Part shown: positions 9,727 to 17,957 of the stretch, piece by piece | How the letters are laid out: every line of letters begins with the position of its first letter | Position numbering within the stretch: position 1 is the first letter of the stretch | NCBI RefSeq assembly: GCF_011761305.1 | Contig: NZ_JAAOZC010000001.1 | Coordinates: 739,258 to 803,257 of the forward strand | Reading direction: 5' to 3' | Source of the DNA: Sphingomonas vulcanisoli | GTDB taxonomy: Bacteria; Pseudomonadota; Alphaproteobacteria; Sphingomonadales; Sphingomonadaceae | Length of the DNA: 64,000 nucleotides | Program-made: the position numbers and the translations under genes | The notes under the pieces: model-generated | What the model was told of the DNA's origin: nothing | What the model saw: the letters and a program-made list of their open reading frames with translations, nothing else | Databases searched by the model: none

Positions 9727-9798
9727 CCGTTCGTCCCGAGCGAAGTCGAGGGACGCGAGGCGAGCGAGACGTGTCTCGACTACGATCGACACAAACGG
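9727..9798. repeat. Palindromic element, GTCCCGAGCGAAGTCGAGGGAC family
   Basis: Hairpin GTCCCGAGCGAAGTCGAGGGAC followed by the degenerate GTGTCTCGACTACGATCGACAC. Occupies the nuoB-nuoC gap; same family as 897-977. Confidence 0.85.
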
Positions 9799-9815
9799 AA
9801 AGCAGTCAATAACGC

Positions 9816-10367
9816 TCACCGCTCGACCGTCCCGATCCGCCTGATCTTACGCTGCAATTGCATCACGCCATAGAGCAAAGCCTCGGCAGTCGGCGGGCAG
9901 CCCGGCACATAGATATCCACGGGCACGATGCGATCGCAGCCGCGCACCACCGAATAGCTGTAATGATAATAGCCGCCGCCATTGGCGCACGAGCCCATCG
10001 AAATGACGTATTTTGGCTCCGACATCTGATCGTAGACCTTACGCAGCGCCGGGGCCATCTTGTTGCAGAGCGTGCCCGCGACGATCATCACGTCCGACTG
10101 GCGCGGTGAGGCGCGCGGCGCGGCCCCGAAGCGTTCGAGATCATAACGCGGCATGTTGACGTGGATCATCTCCACCGCGCAGCAGGCAAGCCCGAAGGTC
10201 ATCCACCAGAGCGATCCGGTACGCGCCCACTGAAACAGCTCTTCCGCGCTGGTGACAAGGAAGCCCTTGTCCTGCACTTCGGCGTTCAGGCCATTGAAGA
10301 AATCGGGATCGGGGAGCGTCGTTTCCTGCGGGTGCAGATCGAGGCTCTGCGGAAGCGTCACTCCCAT
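9816..10367 (-). CDS. nuoB: NADH-quinone oxidoreductase subunit B (cluster N2)
   Basis: Carries the terminal 4Fe-4S cluster N2 next to the quinone site. The ligand cysteines are visible as the adjacent pair 62-63 in LACCAVEM, C127 in [10 protein letters not shown] and C157 in [12 protein letters not shown] chose [11 protein letters not shown] (183 aa) because upstream codons are the tail of nuoA in another frame; the start overlaps nuoA by 10 nt. Confidence 0.97.
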   Translation of the reverse strand: MGVTLPQSLDLHPQETTLPDPDFFNGLNAEVQDKGFLVTSAEELFQWARTGSLWWMTFGLACCAVEMIHVNMPRYDLERFGAAPRASPRQSDVMIVAGTLCNKMAPALRKVYDQMSEPKYVISMGSCANGGGYYHYSYSVVRGCDRIVPVDIYVPGCPPTAEALLYGVMQLQRKIRRIGTVER

Positions 10368-10750
10368 TCCAGCGCCCCCTTCTTCCAGGCGTAGGCAAAG
10401 CCCACCGCCAGTTCGATCAGGAACACCATCATCGCCGCCCAGCCCGCGAAGCCGATACCGCCCAGCGCCACCGCCCAAGGATAGAGAAAGGCCGCCTCCA
10501 GATCGAAGATGATGAACAGGATTGCGACGAGATAGAAACGCACGTCGAACTGCGCACGGCTATCCTCGAATGCCGGGAAACCGCACTCATATTCGCTGAG
10601 CTTCTCCGGATTGGGCTTGGACGAGCCCGTGAACCGGGATGCCACCATCGGCAGCACCACGAACGCGGTCGACAGGATCACGGCGACGCCGAGGAACAGC
10701 AGGATCGGCAGATAGCCGGCGGCGACAGACGCCATGAACGAAATCTCCAT
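10358..10750 (-). CDS. nuoA: NADH-quinone oxidoreductase subunit A
   Basis: First gene of the nuo operon; 130-aa membrane subunit with three helices. The conserved matrix loop [20 protein letters not shown] and the following acidic helix segment [15 protein letters not shown] identify it. The start gives [13 protein letters not shown]; a second ATG five codons later is possible. A Fur-like inverted repeat lies 81-95 nt upstream. Confidence 0.96.
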   Translation of the reverse strand: MEISFMASVAAGYLPILLFLGVAVILSTAFVVLPMVASRFTGSSKPNPEKLSEYECGFPAFEDSRAQFDVRFYLVAILFIIFDLEAAFLYPWAVALGGIGFAGWAAMMVFLIELAVGFAYAWKKGALEWE

Positions 10751-10830
10751 CGCGAAATGGCCGGAAACAGGCCCTTCCGATCGGGCGCAGCACTAAGCTT
10801 GCCGCACCTGCGAAGCAAGGCCGTGAAGAG

Positions 10831-10845
10831 TGAGAATGACTCGCA
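10831..10845. promoter_or_regulatory. Fur-box-like inverted repeat upstream of nuoA
   Basis: TGAGAATGACTCGCA reads as a 7-1-7 near-palindrome (TGAGAAT / G / ACTCGCA; in the other orientation TGCGAGT C ATTCTCA), close to the classical Fur core TGATAAT-N-ATTATCA. It lies in the short region between the phosphatase gene and nuoA, where the nuo promoter must be. Control by iron fits an operon rich in Fe-S proteins, but this is an inference from one site. Confidence 0.5.
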
Positions 10846-10886
10846 AAAAGACGGCGTTAAGGGTGTTCTCTGCTCACGGGAGAGCG

Positions 10887-11702
10887 CTACTTCCGTAGCG
10901 CCTTGGCGACCAGCTTGTGCAGCTTTGAATGCAGCCCATCGTTGGCGGCGAGGAACTGGTTGCGCTCCATCGCCTGATCGCCGCCGCGATAATCGGTGAC
11001 GAAGCCACCCGCTTCCTTCACCAGCAACAGCCCCGCCGCGACGTCCCAGGGCTTGAGATCGCTCTCCCAAAAGCCATCGAAGCGCCCCGCCGCGACCCAG
11101 GCGAGATCGAGTGCCGCCGATCCGAAGCGGCGGATGCCCGCCACCTCCGGGCCGATCGCGTTGAAGATCGTGGTCCATTCCTCGAAATCGCCATGGCCAA
11201 GGAAGGGCGCGCCGGTGGCGATCAGCGCCTCGGACAGATCGCGCCGCGCGGAGACGCGCAGGCGCTTGTCCTGCAGCCAGGCGCCCCTGCCCTTCTCGGC
11301 CCAGAAACTCTCGTCGGTCAGCGGCTGATAGACGAGGCCCTGCGTGAGTTCGCCCCGTCCGTTCGGGCGCGGCTCCTCGACCGCGATCGAGATCGCAAAG
11401 TGCGGGATGCCGTGGAGGAAGTTGGAGGTGCCGTCGATCGGATCGACGATCCAGCGCGGCTTGCTGGGATCGCCCGCAATCGCGCCGCTCTCCTCGCCGA
11501 GGAAACCCCAATCGGGACGCGCCTTCTTGAGTTCCTCGTAGAGCGTACGCTCGGCAGCCTCATCGGCCTGGCTGACGAAATCGGCCGGCCCTTTGCGGGA
11601 CACTTGAAGCTGCTGCACCTCGTTGAAATCACGCCGCAGCTTCGGCGCTGCCTTGCGCGCAGCGCGGTCCATGACGGTGATCAGGCCTGAATGGGCAACC
11701 AT
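10887..11702 (-). CDS. Inositol monophosphatase family protein (SuhB-like)
   Basis: Mg-dependent, Li-sensitive phosphomonoesterase fold; likely substrates are inositol phosphates or similar sugar phosphates. The metal-site motifs are complete: GEES (E70, E71), WIVDPIDGTSNF (D87, D90) and PWDVAAG near residue 220. 271 aa, the usual length, no signal peptide. It lies upstream of nuo in the same direction, separated by the presumed nuo promoter. The sequence cannot decide between SuhB and another member such as HisN or CysQ; SuhB-like fits best. Confidence 0.88.
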   Translation of the reverse strand: MVAHSGLITVMDRAARKAAPKLRRDFNEVQQLQVSRKGPADFVSQADEAAERTLYEELKKARPDWGFLGEESGAIAGDPSKPRWIVDPIDGTSNFLHGIPHFAISIAVEEPRPNGRGELTQGLVYQPLTDESFWAEKGRGAWLQDKRLRVSARRDLSEALIATGAPFLGHGDFEEWTTIFNAIGPEVAGIRRFGSAALDLAWVAAGRFDGFWESDLKPWDVAAGLLLVKEAGGFVTDYRGGDQAMERNQFLAANDGLHSKLHKLVAKALRK

Positions 11703-11713
11703 AAGATACTAAA

Positions 11714-11925
11714 GCCCTCTCCCCTCTGGGGAGAGGGTTGGGAGAGGGGGAGTCCGCCTGAAGCGGAACGTGGGGCTTCCCCGTAGGGGGCGCGCCCCCC
11801 CCCCCCCCCCCCCCCCCGGGGGGGGGGGTGGGGGGGGGGCGCCCCCCAGTCCGCCTGAAGCGGAACGTGGGGCTTCCCCGTAGGCCCCTCTCCCCGGCCC
11901 TCTCCCCGCCAGCGGGGAGAGGGAG
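11714..11925. repeat. Palindromic element (CCCTCTCCCC family) containing a C/G homopolymer block
   Basis: Outer arms CCCTCTCCCCTCTGGGGAGAGGG and CCCTCTCCCCGCCAGCGGGGAGAGGG. In the middle, a perfect 37-bp direct repeat (11751-11787 and 11848-11884, starting AGTCCGCCTGAAGCGGAACG) flanks 60 nt that are almost only C then G. Same design as the block at 240-478, so probably an artefact. Lies between efp and the phosphatase gene. Confidence 0.8.
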
Positions 11926-11930
11926 ATATA

Positions 11931-12494
11931 TCAATCCGCGCGTCGCACATATTCCGCAGTCGCGGTATCCACCACGATCCGCGTACCGCTGCCGATATGC
12001 GGCGGCACCATCACGCGCACACCATTGTCGAGGATCGCGGGCTTATAGCTGGAGGAAGCTGTCTGCCCCTTCACCACCGCATCGGCCTCCACGATCATCG
12101 CCTCGATCGTATCGGGCAGCTGCACCGATATCGGATCTTCGTCGTACAGCTCCATCACCACGTCCATGCCGTCCTGGAGGAAGGCCGCGGCGTCGCCGAG
12201 CAGATCGCGCTGCAGCGTCGTCTGCTCGTAGGTTTCCTTGTCCATGAAGGTCAGCGCATCGCCGTCGGCGAACAGGAACTGGAAATCCTTGGTATCCAGC
12301 CGCACGCGCTCCACCGTCTCGGCCGATCGGAAGCGGACATTGTTCTTGCGGCCGTCGCGCAAGTTCTTCATCTCGACCTGCATGTACGCGCCGCCCTTGC
12401 CGGGCTGGGTGTGCTGAATCTTGACGGCTTTCCAGATGCCGCCTTCATATTCGATGATGTTGCCGGGACGAATGTCCACGCCGCTGATCTTCAT
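11931..12494 (-). CDS. efp: Elongation factor P
   Basis: Translation factor that binds between the P and E sites and relieves stalling at polyproline. 187 aa from [19 protein letters not shown]; the three beta-barrel domains are apparent. The residue normally modified in many bacteria is K33 in the loop [14 protein letters not shown]. The C-terminal signature lies around [16 protein letters not shown]. An in-frame extension upstream was rejected as non-conserved. The modification enzymes are not in the window. Confidence 0.96.
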   Translation of the reverse strand: MKISGVDIRPGNIIEYEGGIWKAVKIQHTQPGKGGAYMQVEMKNLRDGRKNNVRFRSAETVERVRLDTKDFQFLFADGDALTFMDKETYEQTTLQRDLLGDAAAFLQDGMDVVMELYDEDPISVQLPDTIEAMIVEADAVVKGQTASSSYKPAILDNGVRVMVPPHIGSGTRIVVDTATAEYVRRAD

Positions 12495-12549
12495 GGGTGA
12501 TCTCGTATCTTGAAAGAGCGATGCCGCGAACGGCAAGGGCGGGCCTCTA

Positions 12550-13233
12550 TCAGTGGTGACGAAGGTTCTCAAGCGCCGGAGAATTGAAGCAATTGCCAAT
12601 TCTCGGCTTATCGTTAGCATCGGTCTGGTCGACAAACTCGATCCACTGCACTCCGAGAATCCCCTGGAAAACTTCTACGGTCAGGCATTCATCAACTACC
12701 AAACCCATTTGCGTCGCCGAACTTCGCTTGCCTTGCCACATCGTTCCGTCCTCAAATTGCATATCGAGATCGCCAGCCGATATACGGGTTACTTGAGCCC
12801 ACTGCTGATCAACAAAATGTCCGCGTCCTTGGAAAACTGGGCTGAAAACCAAATTATTTCCAAGCGAAACTAGAAGTGCTGTTAGCAAAACAACGCCGCC
12901 TAGCCGAACTAGGCGTGGTGAAACGCGATGCCATAAGCTGACCCGTAGGGCGGCAAGGGCCAAGAACAGGGCCCAGTGGCTCATTTCCGGAAACTCCGGG
13001 AGCGTCAGTAGAGCTCGCCAGCCGTTAAATTTGGGCAAGAAAAAATCGGCGAGAAAGACGATCCAGCCGGTTCGCTCGACCAGTCGGATCCATCGCTCCG
13101 CCCGAACAGATCCTCCGACTGACAAGTGGCTTGGCGGCTCAAGACCAGAGCGGCCTAAAGCGATCAAAATAAAAGCTGCGATCCCCGTCGGAGGAGACGT
13201 CGATCCTTTATCGGGGGGGCGAGAAGATTGCAT
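12550..13233 (-). CDS. Membrane-anchored hypothetical protein, atypical composition
   Basis: 227 aa, not recognised. The first ~110 residues contain hydrophobic segments around [26 protein letters not shown] and [18 protein letters not shown]; the rest is polar and could be an exported domain. The DNA is visibly less GC-rich and less codon-biased than its neighbours, which suggests recent acquisition. Its start overlaps the M23 peptidase stop by 26 nt; a later start inside the hydrophobic region is possible, so the N-terminus is uncertain. Confidence 0.5.
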   Translation of the reverse strand: MQSSRPPDKGSTSPPTGIAAFILIALGRSGLEPPSHLSVGGSVRAERWIRLVERTGWIVFLADFFLPKFNGWRALLTLPEFPEMSHWALFLALAALRVSLWHRVSPRLVRLGGVVLLTALLVSLGNNLVFSPVFQGRGHFVDQQWAQVTRISAGDLDMQFEDGTMWQGKRSSATQMGLVVDECLTVEVFQGILGVQWIEFVDQTDANDKPRIGNCFNSPALENLRHH

Positions 13234-13804
13234 ACGGATTGATGTTCGTTCCTTGCCACCAACGCTCGCCCGGCGCCATCTGTTTGATCTCGTAATGGAG
13301 GTGAGGCGCTTCGGGACTGGCGTCGCCGCTGGAGCCCACCGCGCCGATCAACTGCCCCTGGCCAATCTTCATGCCCTCCGCGAGGTTGGGCGCATAACTA
13401 TCGAGATGGGCGTAATAGTCCACCCACGCCGGATCGCTGCGACGGACATAGACGGTGTGGCCGCCATCCTTGCTTTCGAATATCTTCTCGACCGTTCCCG
13501 CCGCCGCCGCGACCACGGGCGTGCCGCGCGGCGCCATGATGTCGATCGCGTGATGCGCGCGGGTTCCGTCGCCCCGCGCGTCGCCCCATGTGTCGGTAAG
13601 CTGGGCTGGCTGCACGCCGCTGACCGGGATGACGAGGCCACCCGCTGGTGTGGCAGCCGCCGGAGGTAGGGGCGACGGCGCCGATTGCTGGGCCGCCGCC
13701 GAAGGTTGCGCAGCCGGCGCTGCCCGCTCATATCGCACCAGCGCGAAGAAGCCGCCGATGATGATCGCGAAAACCGCGAGCAGCAGGCAGCCGAGCCGGC
13801 TCAT
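13208..13804 (-). CDS. M23 family metallopeptidase
   Basis: Predicted periplasmic peptidoglycan endopeptidase (LytM fold), 198 aa. An N-terminal signal/anchor helix (CLLLAVFAIIIGGFFALV) and a Pro/Ala/Ser-rich linker precede the catalytic domain. Zinc ligands are H84 and D88 in HHAID and H170 in HLHYE; H133 in YAHLD and H168 complete the site, so it is probably active. Its start overlaps the stop of the L,D-transpeptidase by 4 nt: two wall enzymes in one operon. Confidence 0.92.
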   Translation of the reverse strand: MSRLGCLLLAVFAIIIGGFFALVRYERAAPAAQPSAAAQQSAPSPLPPAAATPAGGLVIPVSGVQPAQLTDTWGDARGDGTRAHHAIDIMAPRGTPVVAAAAGTVEKIFESKDGGHTVYVRRSDPAWVDYYAHLDSYAPNLAEGMKIGQGQLIGAVGSSGDASPEAPHLHYEIKQMAPGERWWQGTNINPYAIFSPPR

Positions 13805-14796
13805 TCCACGAAGTCCGCCGGCGTTCCGGGTTTCACCATCAGCGATAGCCGCGCCGCATCCCAGTTGGTCAGGCGGATGCAGCCGTGGCTTTCGGTCCGG
13901 CCGATCTTCTCAGGGTTCGGTGTGCCGTGAATGCCGTAGTGCGGCTTGTCGAGATCCATCCAGACGACACCGACCGGGCTGTTCGGCCCGCCCTTCATCG
14001 TCTCCTTGCTCTCACCTGGCTTGGCATCCCAGAACAGCGCCGGATTGAAGTGGTAGGTCGGCAGATAGCTCGTCCCCTGCACCTTCCAATGGCCGATCGG
14101 CAGCGGATCATGGGTGCTGCCCATCGTCGCCGGGAATTGCGCGAGCAGCTTGCCGTCCGCATCGAGCACGCGCAGCACGCCCTGCGATTTGCTCACCTCC
14201 AACTTGGCCGCCTTCGGCTGATCGGAGGAGACGTTGAGCAGCGCCAGCTCCGCGCGCCAATCGGGCTTGAACGATTCGGGATAAGCGGTCGCGGCGGGAA
14301 GCACGTTCGGCACCTTGATCTTGGCGCCCGCCACCAACTTAGTGCCCGGCGCATTGAGCGTGCGCAGCGTATCGGGCGTAGTATGAAAACGCTCGGCGAG
14401 CTGCTCCATCGCATCGGCATAGCCCATCGCCGGCAGCTTGGCCTGATCGGCGGGCTTGCTCGGCATCGGACCCACGAACGGTCCCGCGAAATCCTTCGCG
14501 GTCAGCGTGTAATCGACCGTCCCGGCAACGTCGGTAAGCGCCGCCTTGGTCGCACCGTCGGGCTGCCCGCTCTGCGGCAGATCATGCGCCGCCTGGAAGC
14601 CCTTGAGCGCCTTGCTTAGCGTCGCGCCGCTATGCCCATCGATCACTCCGGGCGAGAAACCCGAGCGATCCAGCGCCACCTGCACCTGCAGCGTTTCGGG
14701 AGACGGTGAGGCCTTGGGTGCGGCGGCGATCGCCACAACCGGACAAGCCGTTGCAATCGCAAGGCAAAGCGACGCAACCGAAGTGTTTTTCACCAA
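13801..14796 (-). CDS. L,D-transpeptidase (YkuD family)
   Basis: Secreted cell-wall cross-linking enzyme, 331 aa. Order: signal peptide (to about residue 25), peptidoglycan-binding helical domain (VQVALDRSGFSPGVIDG...), a linker with a LysM-like stretch (FHTTPDTLRTLN), then the YkuD domain with HGTPNPEKIG and the nucleophile motif SHGCIRLTNWDA (C306). It cleaves peptide stems and joins meso-DAP residues or attaches proteins to peptidoglycan. Forms an operon with the M23 peptidase and is divergent from the DUF882 gene. Confidence 0.93.
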   Translation of the reverse strand: MVKNTSVASLCLAIATACPVVAIAAAPKASPSPETLQVQVALDRSGFSPGVIDGHSGATLSKALKGFQAAHDLPQSGQPDGATKAALTDVAGTVDYTLTAKDFAGPFVGPMPSKPADQAKLPAMGYADAMEQLAERFHTTPDTLRTLNAPGTKLVAGAKIKVPNVLPAATAYPESFKPDWRAELALLNVSSDQPKAAKLEVSKSQGVLRVLDADGKLLAQFPATMGSTHDPLPIGHWKVQGTSYLPTYHFNPALFWDAKPGESKETMKGGPNSPVGVVWMDLDKPHYGIHGTPNPEKIGRTESHGCIRLTNWDAARLSLMVKPGTPADFVE

Positions 14797-14878
14797 TAAT
14801 CTTCCCTATTTAGGTCGTGGGCAAAGACAGCAACGTCGCACGCGGCGTTTCTTTCCTTCGGTAGCGGGCTTAACATTG

Positions 14879-15439
14879 ATGCTGGATTTTGAGATCGGCC
14901 GTCGTCGGCTGTTGGGCGGCGCTCTGGCTTTGGGAGCGGCCTCCACGTTCGGGGCCTCGGCCGCCTTCGCGGCGCTCCCCGAAAAGCGCATCGCGTTTCG
15001 TAACGTCCACACCAATGATACGGTCGATGCCCGCTTCTTCGGCGCCAACGGCTGGGACGCGCAAGGCCTCGCCGAGCTCAATCATGGCCTGCGCGACTGG
15101 CGCAACAATGAGCAGACCACCATGGATCCGGCGCTGATGCTGCTGCTCAGCAAGATCCGCGATGCGCTGGATGTCGATCCCCGCCAGAAAATCGAGCTGA
15201 TCTCAGGTTATCGTTCGCCCCGGACCAATTCGGCCCTGCGCGAGCGCGGCGGCGAGCATACGGGCGTCGCCTCGAAGAGCCAGCACATGCTCGGCAAGGC
15301 CACCGACATCCATATGCAGGGCATCGCACTCGATCGTTTGCATGCCGTCGCGCTGGCGATGGGCGGCGGCGGCGTAGGCTATTATCCCAAGGACGGCTTC
15401 GTCCACGTCGATACCGGCCGCGTGCGCCACTGGGGCTGA
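14879..15439 (+). CDS. Tat-exported DUF882 / YcbK-like M15 peptidase-family protein
   Basis: 186 aa from MLDFEIGRRRLLGGALALG, a Tat-type signal with RRR at residues 8-10 and an Ala-rich hydrophobic core. The mature part has the family features: ELISGYRSPRTNSALR, SQHMLGKATDIH and FVHVDTGRVRHW, whose His and Asp residues would bind zinc. Family members are predicted murein peptidases. It is divergent from the L,D-transpeptidase with an 82-nt gap that must hold both promoters. Confidence 0.9.
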   Translation: MLDFEIGRRRLLGGALALGAASTFGASAAFAALPEKRIAFRNVHTNDTVDARFFGANGWDAQGLAELNHGLRDWRNNEQTTMDPALMLLLSKIRDALDVDPRQKIELISGYRSPRTNSALRERGGEHTGVASKSQHMLGKATDIHMQGIALDRLHAVALAMGGGGVGYYPKDGFVHVDTGRVRHWG

Positions 15440-15501
15440 GCCGGTAAGGCTTCGTTAGTCATAGCCGTTTACCATGATCGGGTTTCGTTCGGAGCCCGGC
15501 C

Positions 15502-15867
15502 ATGACCATTGTTTCCAGCACCTCGACGCTCAAGACACTGATGGCGCTCTACGCGGACGAGAACAGCAGCTCGGGCGGCTCCGCCAAGCTGACCAAGGAT
15601 CAGGTGACAACCATCGAGGGCATGCTGCAGGGCAACTCTTCCGGGGATTCGGACACGAGCAATTCGGTCGACACGCTCCTCGGCACCTCGACGACAAGTT
15701 CCAGCGATTTGAGCTCGATCCTCGATCAGATCAACGCCAAGGCCGCCGGCGGTAGCGGCAGCACCACGTCCAACGATACGGCCACCACGCCGCAACAGCA
15801 GGCAGCGACGCTGATGCAGAGCATCTACCAATCGCAGCAGAACAACCTGTTCACACTGATCGGCTGA
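15502..15867 (+). CDS. Ser/Thr-rich hypothetical protein
   Basis: 121 aa, not recognised. About a third is Ser and Thr, with Gln-rich segments near the end (TPQQQAATLMQSIYQSQQNN). No signal peptide, cysteine or membrane helix. A GGAG lies 7 nt before the ATG. Low-complexity proteins of this kind occur among secreted or structural proteins, but nothing here shows a role. Confidence 0.65.
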   Translation: MTIVSSTSTLKTLMALYADENSSSGGSAKLTKDQVTTIEGMLQGNSSGDSDTSNSVDTLLGTSTTSSSDLSSILDQINAKAAGGSGSTTSNDTATTPQQQAATLMQSIYQSQQNNLFTLIG

Positions 15868-15899
15868 ACAGCCGGACGTCTACCGCTCCATCTCTCCAC

Positions 15900-15963
15900 T
15901 TGTCCCGAGCGTAGTCGAGGGACGCCCCTCGCCATGTGTCTCGACTTCGCTCGACACAAACGG
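15900..15963. repeat. Palindromic element, GTCCCGAGC...CTCGACACA family
   Basis: TGTCCCGAGCGTAGTCGAGGGACG and TGTGTCTCGACTTCGCTCGACACA in tandem, between the convergent hypothetical gene and thiE. Could act as a bidirectional transcription-ending hairpin; it has no T-run. Confidence 0.85.
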
Positions 15964-15967
15964 AGGT

Positions 15968-16657
15968 TCAGAGGTTTAGAGTCCTGGCAAAAGCCTCAAC
16001 CGCCGCCCGCTCGCCCTCGGGCGCATTCCACACCGAACCGCACACCGCGATGAAATCGGCCCCCGCTTCGATCAACGGCCCCGCGTTGGCCGGGGTGATC
16101 CCCCCGATCGCCACGCAGGGCACCTCGAACAGCGTCGTCCACCAGCCGAGGATCGATGGTTCGGGATGGTGCTGCACCTCCTTGGTCGTCGTCGGATAGA
16201 AAGCGCCGAACGCGACATAATCGGCCCCCGCCTCCCCAGCTTCCATCGCAAGGTGGCGGCTGTCGTGGCAGGTGACGCCGATCTGCGCGTCCGGTCCCAA
16301 CATGGCCCGCGCATCACGCGGATCGCCATCGTCCTGCCCAAGATGGACGCCGTCCGCGCCGAGCCGCTTGGCCAGGCCGACGCTGTCATTGACAATGAAC
16401 GCCACGCCGCGATCGGCGCACAGCCGTTGCACGGGCTCGGCGAGTTTGGCGATGCTATGATCGTCCAGCCCCTTCAGCCGCAGCTGGAACGCCGCCACCG
16501 GCCCGGCATCCAAGGCACGCGCCAGGCGATCGGTGAAACCGAGATCGATCGCGGGCGGCGAGATAAGGTAGAGCTGGCAAGGCGGGCGCGATTGATGCTC
16601 GAAGCGGTCGGCGAAGCCGGGGTCGAGCTTCAGGGCATCGTCGTCATGGTCGATCAT
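15968..16657 (-). CDS. thiE: Thiamine phosphate synthase
   Basis: Joins the HMP-pyrophosphate and thiazole-phosphate moieties to thiamine phosphate. 229 aa from MIDHDDDALK. Family motifs are QLRLKG (substrate strand), FIVNDSVGLAKRLGADGVHLGQDD, VTCHD, YVAFGAFYPTTTK and VPCVAIGGITPANAG. No TPP-riboswitch-like sequence is apparent upstream: the gene overlaps the DUF2834 gene by 4 nt and so shares its transcript. Confidence 0.93.
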   Translation of the reverse strand: MIDHDDDALKLDPGFADRFEHQSRPPCQLYLISPPAIDLGFTDRLARALDAGPVAAFQLRLKGLDDHSIAKLAEPVQRLCADRGVAFIVNDSVGLAKRLGADGVHLGQDDGDPRDARAMLGPDAQIGVTCHDSRHLAMEAGEAGADYVAFGAFYPTTTKEVQHHPEPSILGWWTTLFEVPCVAIGGITPANAGPLIEAGADFIAVCGSVWNAPEGERAAVEAFARTLNL

Positions 16658-17001
16658 TCGCGCCGCATAGCCCGCTCGCGCAGCGTAAGGAACAGGGGAA
16701 GGCAGCAGGAGACCCCGATCGTCACAGTAGCAAGCGCCGCCCACCAGCGCCCGGGCACATTTGGCTCCGCATCAACAAGCACAAGCACGACGATCGCCGA
16801 GATGATAACATCAAGCCCGAAGAACGTGCTGATCCGGTTGACGAACAAGTGTTGGACGAGGGCGCGCGCATCGAGCCCGTTGGCGGCAACCCACGGCACG
16901 AACGCCGCGAGCGGCACAAAGGCGCCGATCACGGCAAGAGCGAGATAGGCCCAAAACAGCCCCGCACGGCGAGACAATTCCGCATCGCTCAGGACTGTCA
17001 T
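16654..17001 (-). CDS. DUF2834-type membrane protein
   Basis: 115 aa from MTVLSDAELSRRAG, three predicted helices (FWAYLALAVIGAFVPLAAFV; FGLDVIISAIVVLVLVDAE; ALATVTIGVSCCLPLFLTL). The middle pattern FVNRISTFFGLDVIISA is characteristic of DUF2834. Function unknown. Overlaps thiE by 4 nt and is probably co-transcribed with it, although no thiamine link is known. Confidence 0.8.
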   Translation of the reverse strand: MTVLSDAELSRRAGLFWAYLALAVIGAFVPLAAFVPWVAANGLDARALVQHLFVNRISTFFGLDVIISAIVVLVLVDAEPNVPGRWWAALATVTIGVSCCLPLFLTLRERAMRRE

Positions 17002-17014
17002 CTCGCGAACGCCT

Positions 17015-17728
17015 TTACGACGGAGACGGAGACGCTTCGGACCCGGCATCGTCCGCATCCCGACGCCTGCGGCGCACGGTGCGCTTCGATGTGGTGGCGG
17101 CAACCTCCGCCACTTCTTGCGCCAAAGACGGCGCAGCGGTGGGCTCGGTGGGTTTGCGTTTCCGGCCAAGCAGCGATCGCCGGGCCTTCCGAGGTTCAGG
17201 ACCGGCATCGGGCGCATCCATTGCCGGATCGAAAGGGGTCGCGGCCTCGATTCCATCGGGCTGCACGCGCCGGCCACGAAAAAACAAGAAACGGCGTTGC
17301 CCGCGTGGTGACGGCTCGCTGACGATCTTCGGATTGCGGCGGAAACGCCCGCGCTGAGGTTCCGACAGCACGGCATCCTGCTCTTCGATCGTATCGAAGT
17401 CCATCTCCAGCTCAGCCGCCTTCAGCGCCTTTTTTTGCGCCTTGGCTTCCTTGCGTTGGGCCGCTTTACTGCTGCGGGCGATCGCTTTGGCGAGGATCTC
17501 GTCGGGCGCCTCATCGCGATTTCTGCTTCGCCTTTTGCGCGACTTGTTGCGCATCGGCGTCTTAACGACCACCCACGTGCCGCCGCCATGCGCGCGCGCC
17601 ATCGGAATCGCGCAACGGGTGCAGCGGGTGACCCATCCGTCCGCGGTAGCCCGCGCCTGGCCGCGCGATCGCGCGTGCCGGCCGAGCAAACATTTCAGCC
17701 CGCCCCAAAGGCCAACACCCGCCGTCAT
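17015..17728 (-). CDS. Basic, low-complexity protein with an N-terminal zinc-ribbon-like motif
   Basis: 237 aa from MTAGVGLWGGLKC. The N-terminus has KCLLGRH then CTRC about 30 residues later, a C-x4-H ... C-x2-C pattern like small DUF1660-type zinc ribbons. The rest is rich in Arg, Lys and Ala with runs such as RNKSRKRRSRNRD and KRTVRRRRRD, likely disordered and nucleic-acid or membrane-surface binding. Not recognised. Placed upstream of the DUF2834 gene, divergent from the DUF4112 gene. Confidence 0.6.
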   Translation of the reverse strand: MTAGVGLWGGLKCLLGRHARSRGQARATADGWVTRCTRCAIPMARAHGGGTWVVVKTPMRNKSRKRRSRNRDEAPDEILAKAIARSSKAAQRKEAKAQKKALKAAELEMDFDTIEEQDAVLSEPQRGRFRRNPKIVSEPSPRGQRRFLFFRGRRVQPDGIEAATPFDPAMDAPDAGPEPRKARRSLLGRKRKPTEPTAAPSLAQEVAEVAATTSKRTVRRRRRDADDAGSEASPSPS

Positions 17729-17957
17729 GCGCTGCACTCCATAAACCCTAGATAAAGCCAACGACGCTGCGCGCAACGACGGAGAGCCGATGCGCGACGG
17801 AATCTGCGAGCTATTTGGTCACTTGGGCGGGCGCCACGCCCTGATGCCTGTCGCGGGCCCATCGCCGCTTCAGAGGCGGGCAGAGGGATTGGCCGCTCGG
17901 GTAGGAGACGTCCCCCCGCCGCACGGAACTGCGCCTGCTGCCGTGCGCTGTTGGCGG

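Noticed and set aside
15968..17001. A TPP riboswitch ahead of thiE
   Set aside because: thiE overlaps the upstream DUF2834 gene and no conserved CUGAGA-type core was seen.
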